A stretch of DNA of 8,739 bases, taken from an uncultured Desulfotignum sp. (lineage in GTDB: Bacteria > Desulfobacterota > Desulfobacteria > Desulfobacterales > Desulfobacteraceae). Location of the stretch: NCBI GenBank assembly GCA_937951975.1, contig CALGAJ010000015.1, positions 1 through 8,739 of the forward strand, given 5' to 3'. The first letter of the stretch is position 1; each line of letters opens with the position of its first letter. The position numbers and the translations under genes are program-made. Positions 1-6,721 of this stretch are shown here, in pieces. A model generated the notes under the pieces. It searched no databases and was not told the origin of the DNA. It was given only the letters and a program-made list of their open reading frames with translations.

Positions 1-2
1 AT

Positions 3-2648
3 CAAGGGGATGCGGACCGGATCATCATCGGATACGGGGTCTGCGGCAAGGGCACCGTCGGACTGACCGCCCGGACCGTGTCCCTGGTGCTCCCCAAAGT
101 ACATGACTGCATCTCCCTGTTTCTGGGAGGTGATGCCGCCTACCGGGAACAGTTCAAGCAGTTTCCCGGCACCTATTACCTGTCTGCCGGGTGGTGCGAG
201 GAAAAAGCGGTGCCGGTCTCCCAGCGCCGGGGCCGGGCCTGGTTCGGGGACCGGCAGCTGGTGTATGAGGATGTGAAAAAATCCCATGGCCGGACCGCAG
301 CCGACCACACCTTTGCATTTCTCAACTCCTGGCAGAAAAACTATCAGCGGGCCGCGTTCATCGAAACCCGGTCCGGGCAGGCCGCCAGGTATGAACAGAT
401 GGCCAAGGAGATGGCCGATGAATACGGGTGGCGGTTTGAACGGATCAAGGGGAATCAGGGCCTGATCCACCGGATGCTGACAGTCACGGAATCCACCCCG
501 GATATTCTGGTGGTGCCCCCCGGCCATACCATCACGTTTGATCCGGTGGGATCGACGCTTTCCGCCAGCCCGGTGTGGGGCCCGGGTGCCGGCGCTGCCG
601 CACAGGAAACCGAATGTGTGGTCCCGTCCGACCGTCCGGAAATGGACGCTGATCTGAAAATCCGGACAGGACTGGGCATCGATGCCGGCGGCACTTACAC
701 GGATGCCGTGGTCTATGACCTGGAAAGCCGCGCTACCGTAAGCAAGGCCAAGGCCCTGACCACCAAATGGGATTTCACCATCGGCATCGAGAACGCGCTC
801 TCGCAGCTGGACCCGGATCAGCTCAGTGAGATCGCCCTGGTGGCCCTGTCCACCACCCTGGCCACCAACGCCATTGTGGAAAACGAAGGCCAGCCCGTGG
901 GCATGCTTCTGATGCCGCCCCCGGGGCTGGACGAACACACTATTGCCTATTCCCCCAAAGCCGTGATCTCCGGCAGACTGGATATTGCCGGCCGGGAAAA
1001 GGCGCCCGTGGACCCGGACCAGGTCCGGCGGATCGCCGATGAGATGATGCACCGCCACGGGGTCACGGCCTTTGCCGTGTCCGGCTATGCCGGGGCCGTG
1101 AATCCGGCCCACGAGCTGACGGTGAAACAGATCCTCACCGACCATACCGGCCTGTTTGTCAGCTGCGGCCATGAGCTGTCCGACACCCTGAATTTTGAAA
1201 CCCGGGCCGTCACGGCCATGCTCAACGCCCGGATCATTCCCCGGCTCAAGCACCTGCTCACGGACCTGGAACAGGTGCTGGAACGGTTTGATATCACGGC
1301 TCCCATCGTGGTGGTCAAAGGGGACGGGACCCTGATGGATGCAGCCATGGCAAAACAACGGCCCGTGGAAACCATTCTGTCGGGCCCTGCCGCGTCCGTG
1401 GCCGGCGCCCGGCATCTTACCGGCAGAACCGATGCCCTGGTGGTGGACATGGGCGGCACCACCACAGACACGGCCGACTTGAAAAACAACCTGGTGCGCC
1501 TCAATGAAAAAGGGTCCCGGGTCGGGGGCCGCCGCACCCATGTCCAGGCCCTGGACATCCGCACCACCGGCCTGGGCGGTGACAGCCGGATTCTATTTGA
1601 AAAAGGGGAATTTATCATCGGCCCCGGCCGGGTGGCGCCGATTGCCTGGCTGGCCTCCCACCGGCCTGGAACGGACAAGGCCCTGGAATATATCCATCAC
1701 CACCTGAACCGGTTCACCACGGCCACCCGGAAAATGCAGATCATCACCGCCACCGGATCAGTAAACCTGACGCATCTTGCACCCATGGAAGAACAGGTGA
1801 TGACCCGGGTAACCCGGCGCCCCCATTCCATTGAAGAGCTGATCACGGCAACCGGGGTCCTCACGGAAGCGGGCCTGCCCCTGGCCCGGCTGGAAGAGCG
1901 GTTCGCCATCCAGCGGTGCGGCCTGACCTTCACCGACCTGCTGCATATTCAGGAGAAATTCACCCGGTGGGACCGGGAGGCAGCCCTGACCTATGCCGGA
2001 TTCATGGCCCGGCTGGCCGGCATGGACCTGGAAAAGATGATCGATCGGCTCATGGACAAGGGGATCCGGTGCCTGACCCTGGAACTGCTCAAGCGGCAGC
2101 TGGATGACGAGATCGATCCGGACGGACTGACTTCCTGCCCGGTGTGCCGGGCATTGATCGACAACCTCATGGCCGGGGGGAGCCCGGATTATCAGGTGCG
2201 CATCGACCTGAAACGGCCGGTGATCGGCATCGGAGCCCCCATCGGGTTTTTCCTGCCGGAAGCGGCCCGGGCCCTGGGCGCGGAAGCGATTCTGCCGGAA
2301 GACGCGGACGTAGCCAATGCCATCGGCGCCATCACCTCGGATGTGATGGTGCACCGCCAGATCCGCATCACCCCTGGCCATCAGGGTGGATTCATGGTGG
2401 AAGGCATCGCAGGCACCCGTCAGTTCAATGACTTTGACGCGGCCCATGACTTTGCCCGGGACACCCTGGTGGAAAAGGTCCGGGACCTGGGACGGGCCGC
2501 CGGCACCTCCTGCCGCACCGTGACCCTGTCCATCAAAGACAAGGCCCCGAAAACCGCCTCAGGAGATCCCATCTTCATGGAACGCGTGATCCAGGCCACC
2601 CTCACCGGCCCCCCGGACCGGGTGATCCGGAAAGCGGTTCCCGCATGA
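3..2648 (+). CDS. DUF1638 - hydantoinase/oxoprolinase A fusion protein (5' end outside window)
   Basis: The reading frame is open to the left edge. The codons before the GTG at 78 read GYGVCGKGTVGL, which is typical DUF1638 sequence, and no ribosome site precedes that GTG, so the real start lies outside the window. At least 881 residues are visible. Numbering from the GTG codon, residues 1 to about 160 are DUF1638 (VHDCISL 8-14, PGTYYL 30-35). A Gly/Ala/Pro-rich linker of about 35 residues follows, and the remainder is a hydantoinase/oxoprolinase A domain. Three ATP-site motifs of the actin/Hsp70/sugar-kinase fold are present: GIDAGGTYTD (200-209), VVDMGGTTTD (455-464) and GIGAPIGFFLPEAARALG (717-734). 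The family uses ATP to open cyclic amides or to phosphorylate related substrates, but no HyuB partner gene follows here. A CxxC pair (687-690) lies near the C-terminus. DUF1638 genes are known to me mainly from corrinoid-methyltransferase neighbourhoods, so a role in methylated-compound metabolism or corrinoid protein activation is possible. The exact reaction is unknown. The protein is probably cytoplasmic, as no signal peptide or membrane segment is seen. Confidence 0.88.
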   Translation, partial: QGDADRIIIGYGVCGKGTVGLTARTVSLVLPKVHDCISLFLGGDAAYREQFKQFPGTYYLSAGWCEEKAVPVSQRRGRAWFGDRQLVYEDVKKSHGRTAADHTFAFLNSWQKNYQRAAFIETRSGQAARYEQMAKEMADEYGWRFERIKGNQGLIHRMLTVTESTPDILVVPPGHTITFDPVGSTLSASPVWGPGAGAAAQETECVVPSDRPEMDADLKIRTGLGIDAGGTYTDAVVYDLESRATVSKAKALTTKWDFTIGIENALSQLDPDQLSEIALVALSTTLATNAIVENEGQPVGMLLMPPPGLDEHTIAYSPKAVISGRLDIAGREKAPVDPDQVRRIADEMMHRHGVTAFAVSGYAGAVNPAHELTVKQILTDHTGLFVSCGHELSDTLNFETRAVTAMLNARIIPRLKHLLTDLEQVLERFDITAPIVVVKGDGTLMDAAMAKQRPVETILSGPAASVAGARHLTGRTDALVVDMGGTTTDTADLKNNLVRLNEKGSRVGGRRTHVQALDIRTTGLGGDSRILFEKGEFIIGPGRVAPIAWLASHRPGTDKALEYIHHHLNRFTTATRKMQIITATGSVNLTHLAPMEEQVMTRVTRRPHSIEELITATGVLTEAGLPLARLEERFAIQRCGLTFTDLLHIQEKFTRWDREAALTYAGFMARLAGMDLEKMIDRLMDKGIRCLTLELLKRQLDDEIDPDGLTSCPVCRALIDNLMAGGSPDYQVRIDLKRPVIGIGAPIGFFLPEAARALGAEAILPEDADVANAIGAITSDVMVHRQIRITPGHQGGFMVEGIAGTRQFNDFDAAHDFARDTLVEKVRDLGRAAGTSCRTVTLSIKDKAPKTASGDPIFMERVIQATLTGPPDRVIRKAVPA

Positions 2649-3892
2649 GCCGACCGCGTGCCCGGAAAAGCCGGGACCGCTATGGCCGGATCATCACAGG
2701 AGCCTGCTTCACTGTCCAGGCCGTGGGCATCGGCACCTATATCTCCTTTGGGGTGTTTTTCAATCCTTTGATGGAAGCGTTTGACTGGTCAAGGGGGGCC
2801 ATTGCCGGCGCGTCATCCATTGCGTTTTTCATCGCCGGCCTGTTCGGCATGATGGTGGGCCGGCTCAACGACCGGTTCGGCCCCCGGGTGATCATGAGCG
2901 TTGCCGCCGTTTTCCTGGGACTGGGATTCGGCCTGGTTTCCCGGGCCGAGACCCTGCTCCAGCTCTATCTGGTATTCGGTCTGATCTTTGGGATCGGGCT
3001 GTCTGCCGTCGATGTCATTGCCTTGAGCACCATTGCCCGGTGGTTTGCCGGAAACCGGGGAAAAATGACGGGTATCGTCAAGGTGGGCACCGGGGCCGGC
3101 CAGTTTACCATCCCGATCCTGGCCAGTCTTCTCATTGCCGCCTTTGGATACCAGAACGCCTTCATCATTCTGGGGATCACGGCATTTGCCCTGCTCATGA
3201 TCATCGCCCAGTTCCTTTACCGGGACCCGGACCTGTACGATGCCGGCCGGACAGATCCGGCCGGTCAGATCCCCGCTGTTTCAGACGCCGTGATCCGGCC
3301 GGTCCAGACCGCGGGCATCGATTACCGCCTGGCCCTGAAATCCCCCCGGCTGTGGCTGCTGTGCCTGTCCAACCTGCTGTTGGTGTTCTGCCTGATGAGC
3401 ATCATGCTGCATATCGTCCCGTATGGTAGAGACATGGGGATCTCCCCGCACCGGGCCGCCGGCATCCTGGCCGCCATCGGGGCCGTATCCATGGCCGGCC
3501 GGCTCTCCGGCGGCCTGCTCATCGATCACACCGGCAGCAAGCGGATCATGGTGATCAGTTTCATTCTGCTACTCACGGCCCTGATCTGGCTCACCCGGGC
3601 CGATACCCTGTGGGAGCTGTATGCTTTCGCCGTCATTTACGGCATTGCCCACGGCGGGTTTTTCACGGCCATCTCCCCGATTGTGGCGGAACTGTTCGGA
3701 ATCCGGGCCCATGGCGGCCTGTTCGGCATTGTGGTGTGTTTCGGCACCACGGGAGGGGCCATCGGGCCTTTTGTCACCGGGTTGATGTTTGACCGGTTCC
3801 TGAACTACACGGCCGCATTTACCGCCCTGATACTGATTGCAGCCACCGCCTTTGTCCTGATGCTGTGCCTGAAAACAGACTTCAGGACGTGA
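2645..3892 (+). CDS. MFS transporter, oxalate/formate or monocarboxylate-porter-like
   Basis: This is a 415-residue integral membrane protein with about twelve hydrophobic segments in two halves. They are separated by a polar cytoplasmic loop at about 192-228. The MFS signature between helices 2 and 3 is GRLNDRFGPR (72-81), and its degenerate copy between helices 8 and 9 is GGLLIDHTGSKR (289-300). The stretch ARWFAGNRGKMTGI (131-144), followed by a Gly-rich helix 5, resembles the oxalate:formate antiporter and monocarboxylate-porter branch of MFS. Its ATG overlaps the stop of the preceding gene as ATGA, and there is no strong ribosome site of its own. Translation is therefore probably coupled to the DUF1638-hydantoinase gene, which suggests it imports or exports a substrate or product of that enzyme. 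The substrate cannot be read from sequence; a small carboxylate, betaine or hydantoin-like compound would fit. The length is normal for the family and no break is seen. Confidence 0.9.
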   Translation: MSRPRARKSRDRYGRIITGACFTVQAVGIGTYISFGVFFNPLMEAFDWSRGAIAGASSIAFFIAGLFGMMVGRLNDRFGPRVIMSVAAVFLGLGFGLVSRAETLLQLYLVFGLIFGIGLSAVDVIALSTIARWFAGNRGKMTGIVKVGTGAGQFTIPILASLLIAAFGYQNAFIILGITAFALLMIIAQFLYRDPDLYDAGRTDPAGQIPAVSDAVIRPVQTAGIDYRLALKSPRLWLLCLSNLLLVFCLMSIMLHIVPYGRDMGISPHRAAGILAAIGAVSMAGRLSGGLLIDHTGSKRIMVISFILLLTALIWLTRADTLWELYAFAVIYGIAHGGFFTAISPIVAELFGIRAHGGLFGIVVCFGTTGGAIGPFVTGLMFDRFLNYTAAFTALILIAATAFVLMLCLKTDFRT

Positions 3893-3940
3893 CATTTTAC
3901 GATTTTTGCAATTTTTGATTCCTGAAAGATGTCACGTCCT
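3884..3940. terminator. Inverted repeat between convergent genes, possible bidirectional terminator
   Basis: AGGACGTGACAT (3884-3895) is repeated as its exact complement ATGTCACGTCCT (3929-3940). Three more pairs, including one G-U, extend the stem inward to 3898/3926. The loop is about 27 nt and AT-rich. The left arm contains the MFS stop codon (3890-3892), and asd ends on the other strand at 3969, so the hairpin serves the space between two convergent genes. The T-tract after the stem is poor on the plus strand (TCTTTG) and absent on the minus strand, so efficient intrinsic termination is doubtful. It could also be a 3'-end stabilising hairpin or a protein-binding palindrome. Confidence 0.4.
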
Positions 3941-3968
3941 TCTTTGACCTGTTTCCATCACTGTTTTT

Positions 3969-5075
3969 TCACAAGATGATATTGAGGATCCGGCGCAATG
4001 GCTCAGCCGCCCCCCACAGCAGCTGATCCCCCACGGAAAACGCCGTGAGATAGTCATCTCCCAGTGTCATCTTGCGGATCCGGCCCACGGGCACGGTCAA
4101 CGTGCCGGTGACCGCCGCAGGCGTCAGGTCGGTGACGGTCTGGTCTTTGGTGTTGGGGATCACTTTGACCCAGTCGTTGTTGGATGCCAGCATGGCTTCG
4201 ATATCGGCCAGAGGCAAATTTTTTTTCAGTTTGATGGTGAACGCCTGGCTGTGACACCGCATGGCCCCGATTCTGACGCACTGGCCGTCAATGGGCACGG
4301 GATTGCCGGACCGGCCCAGGATCTTGTTGGTTTCCACAAACCCTTTCCATTCCTCACGGGTCTGGCCGTTTTCCATGGCCCGGTCGATCCAGGGAATCAG
4401 GCTGGCCCCCAGGGGCACCCCCCAGCTGGCTGTGGGAAATTCACCTGAGCGCAGGGTGTCCGTCACCTTCCGGTCCAGGTCCAGGATGGCGGACGCCGGA
4501 TCATCCAGAATCGGGGCCGCCGCATCGCCGATGGCCCGCATCTGGGCCACCAGTTCGGTCATGTTTTTGGCACCGGCGCCGGATGCGGCCTGGTAGGTCA
4601 TGGAGGTGAGCCATTCCACCACATCATTTTCAAACAGACCGCCCAGGGCCATGAGCATCAGGGACACGGTGCAGTTGCCCCCGATATAGTTTCGGATGCC
4701 CCGGTTCAGGGCGTCATCGATCACTTTCCGGTTCACCGGGTCCAGCACGATGACGCTGTCGTCAACCATGCGAAGGGTGGACGCCGCATCGATCCAGAAC
4801 CCTTTCCACCCGTTTTCCACCAGCTTCGGCCGCACCGCTTCGGTATAGCTTCCCCCCTGGCAGGAGATGATGATCTCCATTTCCATGAGCGCGTCGATGT
4901 CATGGGCATCGATCAGGGCCGGGGACTGCTTTCCCACATCCGGGGGTTTCTGTCCGGCCTGGGAGGTGGTGAAAAAAACCGGGGTGATCCTGTCAAAATC
5001 ATTCTCCGCCATCATCCGTTCCATGAGCACGGACCCCACCATGCCCCGCCATCCCACCAAACCTGTTTTTTTCAT
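3969..5075 (-). CDS. asd: Aspartate-semialdehyde dehydrogenase
   Basis: This enzyme reduces L-aspartyl-4-phosphate to aspartate semialdehyde with NADPH. That is the branch point leading to lysine and diaminopimelate, threonine and methionine. The protein is 368 residues, against 367 for the E. coli enzyme, and belongs to the same long Gram-negative class. The N-terminal dinucleotide loop is GWRGMVGSV (8-16). The catalytic cysteine is C135 in GGNCTVSLML, the same number as in E. coli. R102 (STLRM), Q162 (TYQAASG), R268 (CVRIG) and the acid/base H275 (RCHSQAF) are all present. The C-terminal ending VGDQLLWGAAEPLRR is characteristic. The ATG at 5075 is preceded by a strong GGAGG (5085-5089) with a 9-base spacer. 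The gene follows nfo on the same strand after 125 bases, a gap that can hold its own promoter, and it converges on the MFS gene. No lysine riboswitch fits in the short leader. Cytoplasmic, and very likely functional. Confidence 0.98.
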   Translation of the reverse strand: MKKTGLVGWRGMVGSVLMERMMAENDFDRITPVFFTTSQAGQKPPDVGKQSPALIDAHDIDALMEMEIIISCQGGSYTEAVRPKLVENGWKGFWIDAASTLRMVDDSVIVLDPVNRKVIDDALNRGIRNYIGGNCTVSLMLMALGGLFENDVVEWLTSMTYQAASGAGAKNMTELVAQMRAIGDAAAPILDDPASAILDLDRKVTDTLRSGEFPTASWGVPLGASLIPWIDRAMENGQTREEWKGFVETNKILGRSGNPVPIDGQCVRIGAMRCHSQAFTIKLKKNLPLADIEAMLASNNDWVKVIPNTKDQTVTDLTPAAVTGTLTVPVGRIRKMTLGDDYLTAFSVGDQLLWGAAEPLRRILNIIL

Positions 5076-5110
5076 GTTTCCTTTCCTCCAAAAAAATTGA
5101 TGAAACTTTT

Positions 5111-5140
5111 CTTATATCCGCTTTTCAGCCCGGATGCCAG
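5111..5140 (-). promoter_or_regulatory. Possible sigma70 promoter for asd
   Basis: On the minus strand, CTGGCA (5135-5140) and TATAAG (5111-5116) are separated by 18 bases. They match the -35 and -10 consensus at 4/6 and 5/6. This would start transcription about 30 bases ahead of the asd ATG, close to its GGAGG site. The match is modest, and the same bases can also form a small hairpin with a GAAA loop (5116-5135). Co-transcription with nfo is an alternative. Confidence 0.22.
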
Positions 5141-5200
5141 TCCTGAATTGACATCATAGAAAAAATTTTTCGCTTCAAGAACGGAACAGATCAGGGAAGG

Positions 5201-6043
5201 TTACAGAATCAGATCATACAGCAAACGAATTTCCGCTTCCCACAGGGAATCATCCGGGGTTTCCAGCACCAGGGGCATGTTGTCGAAACGGGCATCGTTC
5301 ATGATAAATTCAAACGGTTCAAGACCCAATTCACCTTTGCCGATGCTTTCGTGCCGGTCCACCCGGGAGTTGAAATCCTTTTTGGAATCGTTGAGATGCA
5401 GGGCCGAAAGATATTGCAGGCCGATGATCCGGTCAAATTCCTCCATGGTTTTCCCGAATGCGGCAGCGGTTCGGATATCGTACCCGGCCCCGTGCAGATG
5501 ACAGGTGTCCAGACAGACCCCCACCCGGGTTTTATCAGCCACCTGGTCGATAATCCGGGCCAGGTCGTCGAACCGAAACCCCAGGTTGGTGCCCTGGCCG
5601 GCGGTGTTCTCGATCACGGCCGTCACACCGGCTGTTTTCTCCAGCGCCAGATCCATGGACTGGGCAATGCGGTCCAGGCACTGTTCCGGTGACAGTTTGT
5701 TCAGGTGGCTGCCCGGGTGAAAGTTCAGATATCTCAGGCCCAGCTGTGCACACCGTTCCATCTCCTCGCAAAAAGCGGTTCTTGATTTTTCCAGCCCGGC
5801 CGGATCAGGATGCCCCAGATTGATGAGATAGCTGTCATGGGGAAGAATGACCGACGGATCAAATCCGTGCTCCCGGCACTGCTCTTTGAATCCAGAAATA
5901 TTTTTTTCGGTCAGGGGAGGGGAAGACCATCGCCGCTGGTTTCTGGTGAACATGGCAAACGATTTGGCACCGATCTTTTTGGCGTTGACCGGCGCGTTTT
6001 CCACACCCCCGCGGATACTGACATGGGCGCCGATGTATTTCAT
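5201..6043 (-). CDS. nfo: Deoxyribonuclease IV (AP endonuclease, Nfo family)
   Basis: This enzyme cuts the DNA backbone 5' of abasic sites in base-excision repair, using a cluster of three zinc ions in a TIM barrel. The protein has 280 residues, against 285 in E. coli. All nine metal ligands are present: H69, H109 (NFHPGSH), E145 (VIENTAG), D179 and H182 (CLDTCHLHGAGYD), H216 (LHLNDS), D229 and H231 (VDRHESIGKGELG) and E261 (LVLETPDD). With the start at 6043 (MKYIGAHVS) these numbers equal those of E. coli Nfo, and AGGAG (6055-6059) sits 11 bases upstream. A longer frame exists from a TTG at 6082, but it adds 13 non-conserved residues and has no ribosome site. The gene is divergent from the DUF3124 gene and upstream of asd. 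No good GC-rich terminator follows its TAA, only an A/T run at 5160-5170, so read-through into asd is possible. Soluble, and very likely functional. Confidence 0.97.
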   Translation of the reverse strand: MKYIGAHVSIRGGVENAPVNAKKIGAKSFAMFTRNQRRWSSPPLTEKNISGFKEQCREHGFDPSVILPHDSYLINLGHPDPAGLEKSRTAFCEEMERCAQLGLRYLNFHPGSHLNKLSPEQCLDRIAQSMDLALEKTAGVTAVIENTAGQGTNLGFRFDDLARIIDQVADKTRVGVCLDTCHLHGAGYDIRTAAAFGKTMEEFDRIIGLQYLSALHLNDSKKDFNSRVDRHESIGKGELGLEPFEFIMNDARFDNMPLVLETPDDSLWEAEIRLLYDLIL

Positions 6044-6075
6044 TTTCTTTGTGTCTCCTGTTGCATTCGGCGTTG

Positions 6076-6104
6076 TTGACAATGGGGGATAACGATGCCA
6101 TATT
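6076..6104 (+). promoter_or_regulatory. Probable sigma70 promoter for the DUF3124 gene
   Basis: A perfect TTGACA at 6076-6081 is followed after 17 bases by CATATT (6099-6104, 4/6). A second possible -10, TATTTT, lies at 6101-6106. Transcription would start near 6111 and leave a leader of roughly 100 bases before the ATG at 6210. The -35 sits just inside the unused TTG-start extension of nfo, which also argues for the shorter nfo gene. Confidence 0.45.
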
Positions 6105-6131
6105 TTATGACATCAGCCCCCTTGGGGTAAA
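6102..6131 (-). promoter_or_regulatory. Possible sigma70 promoter for nfo, overlapping the divergent one
   Basis: On the minus strand, TTTACC (6126-6131, 4/6) and TAAAAT (6102-6107, 5/6) are 18 bases apart. Transcription would begin about 50 bases upstream of the nfo ATG. The -10 hexamer overlaps the -10 region of the plus-strand promoter, so the two could compete for polymerase. The -35 match is weak. Confidence 0.28.
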
Positions 6132-6147
6132 TTGTTTTTTCAATCAC

Positions 6148-6187
6148 TGATCCAAACGGATTGTCCACACACTCCGGCAATGGATCA
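6148..6187 (+). other. Stem-loop in the 5' leader of the DUF3124 gene
   Basis: TGATCC (6148-6153) pairs perfectly with GGATCA (6182-6187), and one more C-G pair (6147/6188) extends the stem. Inside it, ATTG (6160-6163) can pair with CAAT (6178-6181) and CC (6165-6166) with GG (6176-6177), after a 6-base one-sided bulge. The structure ends about ten bases before the ribosome site at 6199-6203. It does not match a riboswitch class that I recognise. Confidence 0.25.
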
Positions 6188-6209
6188 GGCAGAAAAAAAA
6201 GGACCTGAA

Positions 6210-6713
6210 ATGACATTGCCGATTCATATTTTCCGTTCAATAATTTACATCATCTTTCTGGTCAGCCTGACAACGGCAACGGCAGGTGCCGGAGACGGGA
6301 AAACGGTTCTCCTGTCCCAGGGACAGGGGGTCTATGTCCCGGTCTACTCCCATATCTACATCGGTGACAGGGAACGGCAGTTTATGCTGGCCGTGACCCT
6401 GAGTATCCGGAACACGGATCCGGATGATGCAATTACCATCACCAAAGTCACCTATTTTAATTCCCAAGGAAAAATACTGGAAGAATACCTGAAAGACCCG
6501 GTTACGCTGGCGGGAATGTCCGCCACCCGCTATGTGGTCCATGAGTCAGACAAAGCCGGCGGATCCGGGGCCAGTTTTCTAGTGGAATGGGAGGCATCCA
6601 AGGCGGTGAATCCCCCCATCATCGAAACCGTGATGATCGGCGCCAAAACCCAGCAGGGCATCTCATTTACCTCACGGGGACAGGTGATCCAAGAAAAAAA
6701 ACCCGATATTTGA
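6210..6713 (+). CDS. Exported DUF3124-family protein
   Basis: A 167-residue protein of unknown function. Residues 1-27 form a signal peptide: a short N-terminus with one Arg, a hydrophobic core IIYIIFLVSL and an Ala-x-Ala type cleavage site near 25-27. It is probably released into the periplasm or held at the outer face of the membrane, and there is no lipobox Cys. The mature part carries motifs I associate with DUF3124: YVPVYSHIY (42-50), SIRNTD (65-70), ESDKAGGSG (112-120), VNPPIIETVMIG (133-144) and GISFTSRG (150-157). The pattern suggests a small beta-sandwich. The ATG at 6210 has AAGGA (6199-6203) six bases upstream. Longer frames from the ATG at 6180 or the TTG at 6132 would bury the signal peptide and lack ribosome sites. 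The gene has its own promoter, is divergent from nfo, and ends 8 bases from the stop of the convergent channel gene. Function unknown. Confidence 0.85.
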   Translation: MTLPIHIFRSIIYIIFLVSLTTATAGAGDGKTVLLSQGQGVYVPVYSHIYIGDRERQFMLAVTLSIRNTDPDDAITITKVTYFNSQGKILEEYLKDPVTLAGMSATRYVVHESDKAGGSGASFLVEWEASKAVNPPIIETVMIGAKTQQGISFTSRGQVIQEKKPDI

Positions 6714-6721
6714 CCAAACTC

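Noticed and set aside
78..80. GTG at 78 as the start of the hydantoinase fusion gene.
   Set aside because: The frame is open to the left edge and the 25 codons before it encode conserved DUF1638 sequence; there is no ribosome site at 78.
1085..1678. A 197-codon open frame on the minus strand inside the hydantoinase gene.
   Set aside because: It has low-complexity Arg/Ser/Val composition typical of antisense frames in GC-rich genes, no recognisable motif, and lies wholly inside a well-supported gene.
3254..3304. A 13-base direct repeat GATCCGGCCGGTC at 3254 and 3292 in the MFS central loop.
   Set aside because: GGCCGG strings are common in this GC-rich gene, and the two copies are read in different frames, so there is no sign of a functional repeat.
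5116..5135. Small hairpin with a GAAA loop in the asd leader as a riboswitch or attenuator.
   Set aside because: Only about seven pairs with a bulge, no T-run, and far too short for a lysine riboswitch.
6044..6082. N-terminal extension of nfo from a TTG at 6082.
   Set aside because: It adds 13 unconserved residues and has no ribosome site. The ATG at 6043 has AGGAG and gives E. coli-identical numbering of all metal ligands.
6132..6209. Longer DUF3124 frame from a TTG at 6132 or ATG at 6180.
   Set aside because: Both would bury the signal peptide and lack a ribosome site; the ATG at 6210 has AAGGA at good spacing.
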